In this document: piece by piece, positions 34,695-42,646 of the stretch
How the letters are laid out: every line of letters begins with the position of its first letter
How positions within the stretch are numbered: position 1 is the stretch's first letter
From: Chloroflexota bacterium
GTDB lineage: Bacteria > Chloroflexota > UBA11872 > UBA12225
Assembly: GCA_030447525.1 (NCBI GenBank)
Contig: JAUJOR010000007.1
Span: 62,001 to 126,000 of the forward strand
Direction: 5' to 3'
Length of the DNA: 64,000 nt
Translations under genes and position numbers: made by a program
The notes under the pieces: generated by a model
Told to the model about the DNA's origin: nothing
Database searches by the model: none
What the model saw: the letters and a program-made list of their open reading frames with translations, nothing else

Positions 34695-35084
34695 GTGCGG
34701 GACCGAGACGGCGGCTACATCCTCGCGGCGGTGCCACACGTGCCGGGGGGCTGCTCACCCTTCCGTCCGCCGGGGGGCTGGGGCGGTGGGCTGTGGGAGC
34801 TGCTGGCGCTCGAGGAGCAGTACGGCGCCGAGTTCTTCGGGTGGTTCACGCCGGACGAGCGTAACCGCCTGGAGGGCATCATCGTGAGCGCCCTGCGCAG
34901 CCGCGTGCAGCCGAACGGGCGCATCCAGGTGCTGCTCGACGACGTGCTCTACCGGCGCGAAGTGGCCAAAGGCGTGGGCGCGATCGGCGGCGACTTTCTC
35001 ACCGAGGACGAGTTCGAGGAACTGCACCGGAGCCGGCTCGGTACGCTGCCGTGGGAGCGCGAACCAGCAACGCGGACACGGTGA
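34695..35084 (+). CDS. Hypothetical protein, acidic C-terminus
   Basis: The protein has 129 residues with a GTG start at 34695; an in-frame stop at 34665 limits extension. Codon third positions are almost all G/C, as in neighbouring genes. Visible features are a Gly/Trp-rich N-terminus (PPGGWGGGLWELLALEE), FFGWFTPDERNRLEGIIVSA and an acidic stretch GGDFLTEDEFEELHRSR. I do not recognise a family. The N-terminus looks abrupt, so it may be a truncated gene. It sits in the accessory region beside tRNA-Gly. Confidence 0.5.
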   Translation: MRDRDGGYILAAVPHVPGGCSPFRPPGGWGGGLWELLALEEQYGAEFFGWFTPDERNRLEGIIVSALRSRVQPNGRIQVLLDDVLYRREVAKGVGAIGGDFLTEDEFEELHRSRLGTLPWEREPATRTR

Positions 35085-35229
35085 GCGCGCCGGCCCAATC
35101 CGACGTCCACCCCTGAGCGAGCGCGTACTTGAGTTCCGCCCGTGGCAACTCCCATGAAAATGTGCCTGTGGCGGGCTGCTATGCTGGCGTTGCTGTACCA
35201 GGCAGCGACGTCCTGGCTGGGGTGTCGTA

Positions 35230-35742
35230 TCAGGGGCCGGTGTGGCCCTGGCCCGACCGGGTGAGAGTGGACGCCAGCAGCTCGGCGAGCCTGTCGTAGC
35301 CCTCGGCCAGGCCACGCTCCATGTTGGAGCTGATCACCGCGTCGCGGGCTTCCGGCGAAGGGTACAGGACGGTGGTGGTGACCCTGGTCTTGCCGCCCTG
35401 CTGGACGAGGACGGTGGTGACCAGCGACTCCCCTTGCGACCAGGGCTCGTCGAACGATTCGGTGGAGACGAGCCGCTCGGGCGGCACGATCTCGCGGTAG
35501 ACGCCGCGCATCCCCATGACCGCTCCGTCGGGACCGTGCATCACGTAGCGCCAGGCGCCGCCCACCCTCAGATCGATCTCGCAGACCACCAGTGACCACC
35601 CCTGCGGCCCGAGCCAGCGCTTGAGCAGCTCGGGCTTGGTCCAGGCATCGAAAACCAGGGCGCGAGGAGCGTCGAAGTCGCGCGTGAGCACGATCTCCCG
35701 GTCGGTAGGGGTCGTCACTTGCAGCGTCTCGGCGTTCTTCAT
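35230..35742 (-). CDS. SRPBCC (AHSA1-like) domain protein
   Basis: The protein has 170 residues. It begins after a short lead with EIVLTRDFDAPRALVFDAWT and KPELLKRWLGPQGWSL, the signature of the AHSA1/START-like SRPBCC family, followed by GGAWRYVMHGPDGAVMGMRG and ERLVSTESFDEP. Members bind hydrophobic ligands, and many are encoded beside ArsR-type repressors. It is the last gene of an apparent ArsR-VOC-SRPBCC cassette. ATG 35742 is the start that matches the family N-terminus. Confidence 0.88.
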   Translation of the reverse strand: MKNAETLQVTTPTDREIVLTRDFDAPRALVFDAWTKPELLKRWLGPQGWSLVVCEIDLRVGGAWRYVMHGPDGAVMGMRGVYREIVPPERLVSTESFDEPWSQGESLVTTVLVQQGGKTRVTTTVLYPSPEARDAVISSNMERGLAEGYDRLAELLASTLTRSGQGHTGP

Positions 35743-35906
35743 CGGTGACTTCGTCTGCACCCTTCCGCCCACCGACCGGCCGGGACAACAAAGACCACGG
35801 CTTCGGCCCCGCCGCCAGGTTACGGCCCTGAGGGCCTGGTACCGACCACGAACGTGCGTGCACCACGCCGGCCACCCGCCGCCGTCTCCTGACCGGGACG
35901 CCGGCC

Positions 35907-36281
35907 TTAGCCGGACGTGCCGTCCTTGCGCTGGTGAACCAGGATCTGGTTGCCGTCCGGGTCTGCTACGACCGCCATAAAGCAGTCGGGCGTCTCGATC
36001 GGCTCCATCAGGATCTGGACGCCCTGGCCGCGCAGCTCCTCGACGGCGACGCTCACCTCCTGCACCGCCAGGGCCACGATCCCGTTCGGGTGCAGCTGCG
36101 GCAATGCCGTTAGCGAGATCGTCGTCCCGCCGGCTTCGAGCTCCATGAAGCCGCTGGAGCGCGTGCCCGGCTCGCCGCGCGGGATGGCCACGTCCAGCCC
36201 CAGCACATCCCGATAGAACGCCTCCGCTCGGTCCATGTCCGATACGCTGTACGAGACAAAGTCCACCGCCTTTGGCTTCAT
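35907..36281 (-). CDS. VOC-family (glyoxalase/dioxygenase fold) protein
   Basis: The protein has 124 residues with two beta-alpha-beta-beta-beta modules: FVSYSVSDMDRAEAFYRDVLG at the N-terminus and VAVEELRGQGVQILMEPIET, then VADPDGNQILVHQ at the C-terminus. Family members bind metal or hydrophobic ligands; examples are glyoxalase I, fosfomycin or bleomycin resistance proteins and dioxygenases. The substrate cannot be told. It lies between the ArsR-like regulator and the SRPBCC gene on the same strand, which suggests a small stress or detoxification cassette. Confidence 0.88.
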   Translation of the reverse strand: MKPKAVDFVSYSVSDMDRAEAFYRDVLGLDVAIPRGEPGTRSSGFMELEAGGTTISLTALPQLHPNGIVALAVQEVSVAVEELRGQGVQILMEPIETPDCFMAVVADPDGNQILVHQRKDGTSG

Positions 36282-36298
36282 GCATCACTCCTCATCTT

Positions 36299-36337
36299 TG
36301 GGGCGCTATCGCTTGATCTCTGGGGCGCTATCGCTTG
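36299..36337 (+). repeat. 17-bp direct repeat overlapping the ArsR-gene stop
   Basis: TGGGGCGCTATCGCTTG occurs at 36299-36315 and 36321-36337, separated by five bases. The right copy spans the stop codon of the ArsR-family gene, so the duplication repeats the gene's last codons and stop. Confidence 0.85.
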
Positions 36338-36723
36338 GCGCCCTTGGCGCGTCCACGCTTCGTCTCCATGGTCTGCTCGGTCTTCAGCTCGTCCAGCAGG
36401 GCGTCCAGGCGCTGGAAGCTGCCCTCCCAGAACTGCCGGTAGCCCTCCAGCCATGCGGTGGCCTCCGCCAGGGGCTGGGCCTCTAGCCGGCAGGGGCGCC
36501 GCTGCGCCTCGCGCCGGCGCGAAACCAGGCCGGCACGCTCCAGTACCTTGAGGTGCTTGGAGATCGCCGGCTGGCTCAGCGCGAACGGCGCGGCCAGCTC
36601 CGTCACCGACGCCTCGCCTGACGCCAGCCGGGCAAGGATCGCCCGCCGCGTCGGATCGGCCAGAGCCGCGAACGTCGCGTCGAGGTGCTCAGGGACCGAC
36701 TGTCCATAACCTCCCAGTTGCAT
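36328..36723 (-). CDS. ArsR-family winged-helix repressor
   Basis: The protein has 131 residues. The winged helix is clear: FAALADPTRRAILARLASGE, then SVTELAAPFALSQPAISKHL and KVLERAGLVSRRREAQRR. No cysteine metal site (CxC) is present, so it is not a classical arsenic sensor. It fits the subgroup that partners with SRPBCC proteins. The C-terminus is basic (KRGRAKGAKR). It leads a three-gene cassette with VOC and SRPBCC proteins and probably autoregulates it. Confidence 0.92.
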   Translation of the reverse strand: MQLGGYGQSVPEHLDATFAALADPTRRAILARLASGEASVTELAAPFALSQPAISKHLKVLERAGLVSRRREAQRRPCRLEAQPLAEATAWLEGYRQFWEGSFQRLDALLDELKTEQTMETKRGRAKGAKR

Positions 36724-36787
36724 AACCCATGGGTAATGTACAGGCGCGACGCCCTTGCTGTCAAGTGGACGCGGCTACAAGCCCCCG

Positions 36788-37003
36788 GTGCGGCCCTTGA
36801 TCATCGGTGACGTCCACGGCTGCAGCTCGCAGCTCCCCGACCTGCTGGACAAGGCCGCGCCGTCAGCGGGCGACGAGATAATCTCCCCGGGGACGCCCTC
36901 AACCGTGGACGGGGCGCTGAGCCTGCAGCCAGCCGCGCTCCTGCCGGAGAAGGGCCGACAGGGTCTCGCGGCACTCCGCGACCGGTCGGATGCGACCAAG
37001 TAG
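36788..37003 (+). pseudogene. Metallophosphoesterase fragment
   Basis: The open frame contains VRPLIIGDVHGCSSQLPDLL, then DKAAPSAGDEII, which is the N-terminus of a calcineurin-like serine/threonine phosphatase with the first metal motif GDVHG. After about 40 residues the similarity ends: the expected GDxVDRG motif is missing and the sequence becomes PGTPSTVDGALSLQPA. The family needs at least 200 residues, so this is a truncated remnant. Confidence 0.6.
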
Positions 37004-37014
37004 GAGAGGCGTAC

Positions 37015-37071
37015 GAATAGCCGCTCCAGGGTGCCGGTGATGAATGCACCGGTGGGGGGGAGCGGTTATTC
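37015..37071. terminator. Long stem-loop downstream of the oppC-type gene
   Basis: GAATAGCCGCTCC (37015-37027) pairs with GGAGCGGTTATTC (37059-37071) through 13 base pairs with one wobble. Inside, CCGGTG (37034-37039) pairs with CACCGG (37047-37052). It lies 83 bases after the end of the minus-strand transport operon, consistent with a terminator. The intergenic region 36724-37153 otherwise holds only the phosphoesterase remnant. Confidence 0.6.
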
Positions 37072-37153
37072 CTGCACCAGTCTTAGAAGTCGTCCCGTCG
37101 GCGCAAGGCGAGACGCGAGTCAGGCGTCCGATCCTGGCGGTGCCGTGGCCACA

Positions 37154-38152
37154 TCACCTTACCCGGGGATCGAGGGCATCGCGCAGCCCGTCCGCGACGA
37201 GCACCACGCACAGGACGGTAGCGAAGATCATCAGGCCCGGTGGGTAGACCAACCAGGGCGCCCGCCGGAACATCTCCTGTGAGCCGCCGAGCATGTTGCC
37301 CCAGCTGGCCAGGGGAACTTGAACTCCGAAGCCCAGGAAGCTCAGCGCCGACTCGCCCAGGATGGCCCCGGCGACGGCGAACCCGGCAACTACCATCACG
37401 ATGTTGGCCACGTTCGGCAGGATGTGCCGGGTCATGATGCGCCAGCTGGACGCGCCCAGCACCTGCGCCGCCGTGACGTACTCCAGGCTGCGGGCCGAGA
37501 GGACGACGCCGCGGACATGGCGCGCCGTACCGGGCCAGGAGAAAATGCCGAAGATGACGGACAGGAGCATCACGTCCGGACGCAGCAGCACGGAGAGGAT
37601 GATCAAGACAAAGAGAAACGGGACGTTGGAGATGAGCTGGATCATGGCGTTGACCAGGTCGTCGACCCAGCCCCCGAGGTAGCCGGCCACGAGGCCGGCC
37701 GCCGTGCCGATCACCACGGAGATGATCGCCACCAGGAACCCGATGGAGAGCGAGACTCGCCCGGCGTGCAGGAGCCGCGTCAGGACGTCACGGCCCAGGT
37801 CATCAGTGCCCAGCGGGTACCCAACGCCCGGTGGCTGCAAGATGGCGAAACGACCATCCGGCCCCCGAACCATCCGCTCTGGGGCGGTGTGCAGGACGTG
37901 CTCAGTGATCAGCGGCGCGATGAGCGTGATCAGCACGATGAGTCCCAGGACGGCCGCCGCGCCGAGCGTCACCGGATCCCGGCGCAGCTTGTACCAGGCG
38001 GCGCGATAGAAGCCGACCGACATGGCCGCCCGGCGCGACGCCTGCGCCACTGCCGGCGGGGCCGGCAAATTGTGCCCCATGGCACCCGCCGTCGCTGCCG
38101 TCGCTGTGCCCGCAGCGCGCTCATCTGTCCGCGGGCTGGCCATCTGGCTCAT
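37154..38152 (-). CDS. Peptide/nickel-type ABC transporter permease (DppC/OppC)
   Basis: The protein has 332 residues. After a hydrophilic N-terminus of ~50 residues come about six membrane segments, including GAAAVLGLIVLITLIAPLIT. The family features are present: YPLGTDDLGRDVLTRLLHAG, RVSLSIGFLVAIISVVIG and the EAA-type loop YVTAAQVLGASSWRIMTRHI. It is the distal permease of a three-gene import operon running 41257 to 37154. It needs a DppD/F-type ATPase pair, which is not encoded here. Confidence 0.94.
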   Translation of the reverse strand: MSQMASPRTDERAAGTATAATAGAMGHNLPAPPAVAQASRRAAMSVGFYRAAWYKLRRDPVTLGAAAVLGLIVLITLIAPLITEHVLHTAPERMVRGPDGRFAILQPPGVGYPLGTDDLGRDVLTRLLHAGRVSLSIGFLVAIISVVIGTAAGLVAGYLGGWVDDLVNAMIQLISNVPFLFVLIILSVLLRPDVMLLSVIFGIFSWPGTARHVRGVVLSARSLEYVTAAQVLGASSWRIMTRHILPNVANIVMVVAGFAVAGAILGESALSFLGFGVQVPLASWGNMLGGSQEMFRRAPWLVYPPGLMIFATVLCVVLVADGLRDALDPRVR

Positions 38153-38434
38153 TTGATTCCCCGCCCTGGGTCACCTATCACCCTGGCCCTCCGTCACTCG
38201 GTTTCTCCTGCGTTAGGGCCAGAGTACGGAACTTCGGCCATGGGCCTTGATATAGCACTACCTCTATCTCAGCCACGGTGGGACCTACGTGGGTGCTCTG
38301 TGCCTCGTCTGCGGATACCACGTCGGCCCTGCTCTAGGCGCTGAGGTGATTGGGCGGTGGGTGCGGGCTTGGATGCGTTACGGCGCTGTGCTGTACGACC
38401 TTACCGGCTGCTACACAGGCTACACGTGCCCCGG

Positions 38435-39370
38435 TCAGCGATACCGCACCCGTGGATCCACGAAGCCATAGAGTAGGTCAGCCAGGAGCGTGCCCAGGAG
38501 CGTGGCCAGGGTGAGCATGGTGACAATGGCCAGCAGCAGCGGGTAGTCGCGCGTGAGGGCGGCTTCCAGGAACAGGCGGCCCATGCCCGGCCAGTTAAAG
38601 ATCGCCTCGGTGATGGCCGCGCCGGAGATCAGCACCGGCAGCAACCCCCCAAGTAGCGTTATGGCCGGGGTGAGGGCGTTGCGCAGCACGTGGCGGCGGG
38701 CGACCGCTCCCTCGGTCAGCCCTTTGGCGCGGGCGGTGCGGACGTGGTCCTGACCCAGCACCTCGAGCACCTGGCTGCGGGTGTAGCGGGCGAAGGCCAC
38801 CACGCCCCCCAGTCCCAGGATCAGTGCCGGGATGATGATGTGCAAGAACCAGGTCCCGGGGCTGCCTCGACCCTGGCCCTGTGGAAACCAGCCGGTCAGG
38901 TTGGCCAGGACGACGATGATCACCAGCGCCATCCACCAGTTGGGTGCGGCGTCCCCTACCACAGTAAAGACACGGATGCCCAGATCCGGCCACCGGCCGC
39001 GGTGAAGGGCGGCCAGCACGCCCAGGGGGATTCCCAGAAGGCCGATGGCGTAGGCGGTGGCGCCGAGCTGTACCGTCGGCCAGAGCCGCTCCCCCATCAC
39101 GTCCAGCGGGGGGCGCAAGTAATGATACGACCGGCCGAAGTCCAGGCGGACGGCGTTCCCCAGCCACTTGACGTAGGCCACCGGCAATGGATCGTTGAGG
39201 CCGAAGCGCTCGCGCAGCCGCTCGACGTCGGCCGGCTCGATGTTCGGCTGCTCGAGCATGGCCGCCTCTGGCCCGCCAGGGGTGAGGCGCACGAGGACAA
39301 ACGTCAGGCTCATCACCACCCACAGCAGGAGGGCAGACTGGATCAGCCGGCGTATCACAAAGTCACGCAC
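38435..39370 (-). CDS. Peptide/nickel-type ABC transporter permease (DppB/OppB)
   Basis: The protein has 311 residues and starts VRDFVIRRLIQSALLLWVVM with GTG at 39370. Six membrane segments are visible. The family motifs are LTPGGPEAAMLEQP in the first loop, GIPLGVLAALHRGRW, and the EAA loop DHVRTARAKGLTEGAVARRH. The C-terminal RDYPLLLAIVTMLTLATLLG precedes the invariant DLLYGFVDPRVRY. It pairs with the downstream OppC-like protein; the 283-base gap between them holds no recognisable gene. Confidence 0.94.
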   Translation of the reverse strand: MRDFVIRRLIQSALLLWVVMSLTFVLVRLTPGGPEAAMLEQPNIEPADVERLRERFGLNDPLPVAYVKWLGNAVRLDFGRSYHYLRPPLDVMGERLWPTVQLGATAYAIGLLGIPLGVLAALHRGRWPDLGIRVFTVVGDAAPNWWMALVIIVVLANLTGWFPQGQGRGSPGTWFLHIIIPALILGLGGVVAFARYTRSQVLEVLGQDHVRTARAKGLTEGAVARRHVLRNALTPAITLLGGLLPVLISGAAITEAIFNWPGMGRLFLEAALTRDYPLLLAIVTMLTLATLLGTLLADLLYGFVDPRVRYR

Positions 39371-39532
39371 GGTACTGCCGGTTCCCTATGCCACAATCGC
39401 CGGGCGGGCAGCGACGCCGCCCGCCCGGCTCAGCACACCTGGACTGAAGTCTCTCGGCAGGTCTCCGACGTTGGGATCTGCCGCAGGACTTCCGCCAAAC
39501 CGTACGCCTAAGGCCACTAAGACGCAGCCCGA

Positions 39533-41257
39533 CTAGCCGGTGATGTGCCAGTCTAGCACCTGCAGGTTGTTGCTGCGCAGGATGTCACCGCCTTTGAGCG
39601 GGACGACCCCCCCCACCTTCTTGTCGAAAGCGGTGAAGCTCTTGAGCGTGAGCATGGAGTACTGCGGCAGGTCGTCTACGACGATCTTCTGGATCTCATC
39701 ATAGATCTGTTTGCGCCGGCTGTCGTCCAGCTCCGCGGCGCCTCGTTCCAGGAGCTCGTCAACGCGCGGGTTGCTGTAGCTTGATGCGTTCTGCGAGCCG
39801 GTAGTGGCGAACTGGCTCTTGATGGTGTCTGGATCAAGGCCGGGCTGGCTGAACGCCCCCATGACCACGTCGAAGTCCTTTTGGCGGGAGTACTTGTCCA
39901 CCATGGCATTGAACTCCATGCCGGTCACGGTCACGTCGATGCCGAGCTGCTTCCATTGCTGCTGGGCGTAGGTGGCCATCTTGCCCCGCGGCTGGCTGGT
40001 GGTGGGCCAGAGGATCTCTAGCTTTACCGGCTGCCCGCCCTTGTCCTTGAGCACGGCGCCATCGAGCTTGAATCCCGCATCGGCGAGAAGTTGTTTCGAC
40101 TTGTTGAGGTCGTAGTTGTACTTCTCCACGTTGGGGTTGGCGAAGCGGAAGTTGTTGGGATAGAGGCCGAACTGCGGCTCGGCCATGTCGTCCTCGAACT
40201 GCACCAGGTCTGCCCGGTTGATCGCCCGCACCAGGGCCTCACGCACCTTCTTATCCGCCAGCACAGGGCGCTGGAGGTTGAACTGCATCACCCGATAGCT
40301 CCCCACCGCGCCGGTCCACTCGTAAACGGTGACGTGGGGGATCTGTTTGGCCTCGCGATACTGGGCCGGCGGGAAGCTGGGCGTCCACTCCACCTGTTTG
40401 GTCTTGAGCAGCTCCAGGACAGTCTGCGCCGAGGCGTTGACGAAGACGACCTCGTCTAGATTGGCCTCCTTGCCCCACCAGTTCGGGTTGCGGCCAAAGA
40501 TGTGGCGCTCCGCACCCAGCTCCTTGGGGAGATAGGGGCCGGCGACCACGGTCGGCTTGAGGAGCTCAGGATTCCCCTGCGGATCGAGCCACGGCTTGCC
40601 CTCCCAGATGTGCTTCGGCACCGGGCCGATAGAGCCGCTGATACTCAGGCCGAGCAGGCGCGCCAGGGACTCCTTCAGCGTGACTTCCACCGTCTTCTCG
40701 GAGGCGTTGAAGGACTCGATGCGCGCGACGACGCTGCTAAACCCGACCCAGTTATTCTCCGGCTTGCGCGCCTGCTCCCAGGCGAACTGGAAGTCCGCGG
40801 CCGTCACCGGCCGGCCGTCGCTCCATTTGATGTCGTCGCGCAGGGTGTAGGTGTAGGTCCTGTTGCCGTTGGAGATCCTGGGCAGCTCCCTGGCCATGTC
40901 CCGGCGGGGGTCGGCAACGTAGTCCAGCTTGTCCCAGTCGATGCTGATCAGGCCGGCGCCCATGAGCGTCCAGGCGTCAGAGTGGGGGGTAGTCAAGTTC
41001 TGCGACTCTGGGTAGGGGTGAAACACCTTGGAGAGCCCACCCAGGGTGGAGGCCCTGAGCGAGCCGCCCTTGCGCGCCGGGGACGATTGCTGGCCTTGTT
41101 GCGTCTGTCCCGGCGGGGACTGCCCACCGGGCTGCCCCGTGGCGCTTCCGGGGGCGGATTGCGTCGGGCCGCAGGCCCCCGCGACGACGCCCAAGGCGCC
41201 CGTGCCTATGCCGAGCACGGCGCGCCGCCCTAAGCTACTTGACCTTCTCACAGACAT
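39533..41257 (-). CDS. ABC transporter substrate-binding protein, family 5 (peptide/nickel)
   Basis: The start is ATG 41257, followed by a Tat-like signal (SLGRRAVLGIGTGALGVVAG) and a possible lipoprotein cysteine (AGACGPTQS), although the lipobox is not canonical. A Gln/Pro/Gly linker leads to the family 5 domain, with YTLRDDIKWSDGRPVTAADF, WEQARKPENNW and LVRAINRADLV. It captures oligopeptides, nickel complexes or oligosaccharides outside the cell. The protein has 574 residues. It is first in the operon with the two permeases. The open frame extends upstream but lacks conserved sequence. Confidence 0.93.
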   Translation of the reverse strand: MSVRRSSSLGRRAVLGIGTGALGVVAGACGPTQSAPGSATGQPGGQSPPGQTQQGQQSSPARKGGSLRASTLGGLSKVFHPYPESQNLTTPHSDAWTLMGAGLISIDWDKLDYVADPRRDMARELPRISNGNRTYTYTLRDDIKWSDGRPVTAADFQFAWEQARKPENNWVGFSSVVARIESFNASEKTVEVTLKESLARLLGLSISGSIGPVPKHIWEGKPWLDPQGNPELLKPTVVAGPYLPKELGAERHIFGRNPNWWGKEANLDEVVFVNASAQTVLELLKTKQVEWTPSFPPAQYREAKQIPHVTVYEWTGAVGSYRVMQFNLQRPVLADKKVREALVRAINRADLVQFEDDMAEPQFGLYPNNFRFANPNVEKYNYDLNKSKQLLADAGFKLDGAVLKDKGGQPVKLEILWPTTSQPRGKMATYAQQQWKQLGIDVTVTGMEFNAMVDKYSRQKDFDVVMGAFSQPGLDPDTIKSQFATTGSQNASSYSNPRVDELLERGAAELDDSRRKQIYDEIQKIVVDDLPQYSMLTLKSFTAFDKKVGGVVPLKGGDILRSNNLQVLDWHITG

Positions 41258-41329
41258 TACGCTAGCGCCTTTCTTCCAACCCGGAGATCTCGCCGTACTG
41301 TTTTCCCCTGACGAGAATGTGCTGCTGAC

Positions 41330-41359
41330 CCTGTCCATACAATACCTGTCCCTACAATA
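41330..41359 (+). repeat. 15-bp direct repeat in the divergent intergenic region
   Basis: CCTGTCCATACAATA and CCTGTCCCTACAATA lie head to tail, with one mismatch. They are AT-richer than the surroundings and lie about 75 bases upstream of the substrate-binding-protein gene start. They are a candidate operator or promoter element for that divergent pair. Confidence 0.7.
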
Positions 41360-41546
41360 TCTGGAGGGGCGGGGCTGGGTCAACGCGCCCCGTGGGTTGT
41401 GGCACGAGAGGTGCATGCATCTGCCCGGTGGCAGTGGTGCCCCCGGCGCCGCAACAAAGACCTGTGGTGAACGACGTGGGGCGCAGCCCCGGCACCCCAG
41501 ACGCGACGGGCCCCTTAGGTGGGCCGGTGGGGAGACATGCACCGCG

Positions 41547-42566
41547 ATGACCTCCCTCTCCGAGACGCTGCGCCAGTCGGCGCCGACGCCAAAGGCACGC
41601 ACGCCCACCGACCGCCCGGCGGTGCTGGTCTTCAATCCCAACGCCGGGGCAAAGCTGGGACTGACGACGAACGCGGCCAGTGCCGACGCCGCCCGCAGCG
41701 CCCTTGACCTGGCGGTGGTGCCGTACGATGCCTGGCCCACGGAGCGCGCCGGTCACGCCACCGAGCTGGCCCAGAAGGCCGTGGCCGAGGGACGGCACCT
41801 GGTGATCGCCGCCGGTGGGGACGGGACGGTGGGGGAGGTGGCGCAGGCCCTGGTGGGGACGGGGGTGACCCTGGGGGTCATGCCCATGGGGAGCGTGATG
41901 AACGTGGCCCGCACGCTGCACATCCCCCGCGACCTGGATGCAGCCGCCCGCGTGATCGCCGCCGGACAGACCGTGGCCATGGACGTGGGGAAGACTACCG
42001 GCCTGGCCGGGGACCTGTATTTCCTGGAGGGGGCCGGCGTGGGGCTGGACGCCGGCCTGTTCCGCTACTTCAATCGCCTGGAGCGGGGCGCGCCGAAAAC
42101 CCCCGTCATCCGAGCGGCCTGGAACTTTCTGCGCGGTCTGGGTCTGCCCCGTCTGCTGCTCGACGTCGACGGGGAGCGCCACCAGGTGCGGGCGCCAATG
42201 GTCACCATCGCCAATGCCCCCTTCCTGGGGGCGGCCTACGCCATCGCCCCGGAGGCGCGCGTCGATGACGGCTGGCTGGACGTGATCATCTTCCGCGGCC
42301 TGAGCGCCGTGCACGTCATGGCCTACCTGATCATGGTTGCCGGCGGCCGTCCCTTCCCTCGCCCGCGCAGCGCCGAGGCGTTGCGGGGAAAGCACATCTC
42401 CGTCCATTCACGGAGCCGGCGTGTCGTACCGGCGCATGCCGACGGCGAGCTGATTGGCCGCACGCCGGTAGACTTCCACGTCGTGCCCAATGCGTTACGT
42501 GTGATCGTCGGCCAGCCGGAGCAGGGGCAGAAGCCGGCCTGGGAGATCCTCTCCGACGGGGAGTGA
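41547..42566 (+). CDS. Diacylglycerol kinase-family lipid kinase (YegS/DgkB-like)
   Basis: The protein has 339 residues. The nucleotide-binding motif VIAAGGDGTVGEVAQAL lies near residue 90. An N-terminal LVFNPNAGAKLGL (usually NPxSG) and the phosphate loop GVMPMGSVMNVARTLHIP (usually GTxN) place it in the DAGK/sphingosine kinase fold. The usual GTAND motif is GSVMN here. The C-terminal domain is a beta-sandwich. It probably phosphorylates a lipid. The start was set at ATG 41547; the open frame upstream overlaps the antisense transporter gene and is not conserved. Confidence 0.87.
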   Translation: MTSLSETLRQSAPTPKARTPTDRPAVLVFNPNAGAKLGLTTNAASADAARSALDLAVVPYDAWPTERAGHATELAQKAVAEGRHLVIAAGGDGTVGEVAQALVGTGVTLGVMPMGSVMNVARTLHIPRDLDAAARVIAAGQTVAMDVGKTTGLAGDLYFLEGAGVGLDAGLFRYFNRLERGAPKTPVIRAAWNFLRGLGLPRLLLDVDGERHQVRAPMVTIANAPFLGAAYAIAPEARVDDGWLDVIIFRGLSAVHVMAYLIMVAGGRPFPRPRSAEALRGKHISVHSRSRRVVPAHADGELIGRTPVDFHVVPNALRVIVGQPEQGQKPAWEILSDGE

Positions 42567-42646
42567 AGCCGCCCCCGCCAGCCTCTCTGCAGTGGCCAGC
42601 CGGGCGCCCGGGCGTGGCCCCTAGGCCGTATCATTCCCACCTTGTC

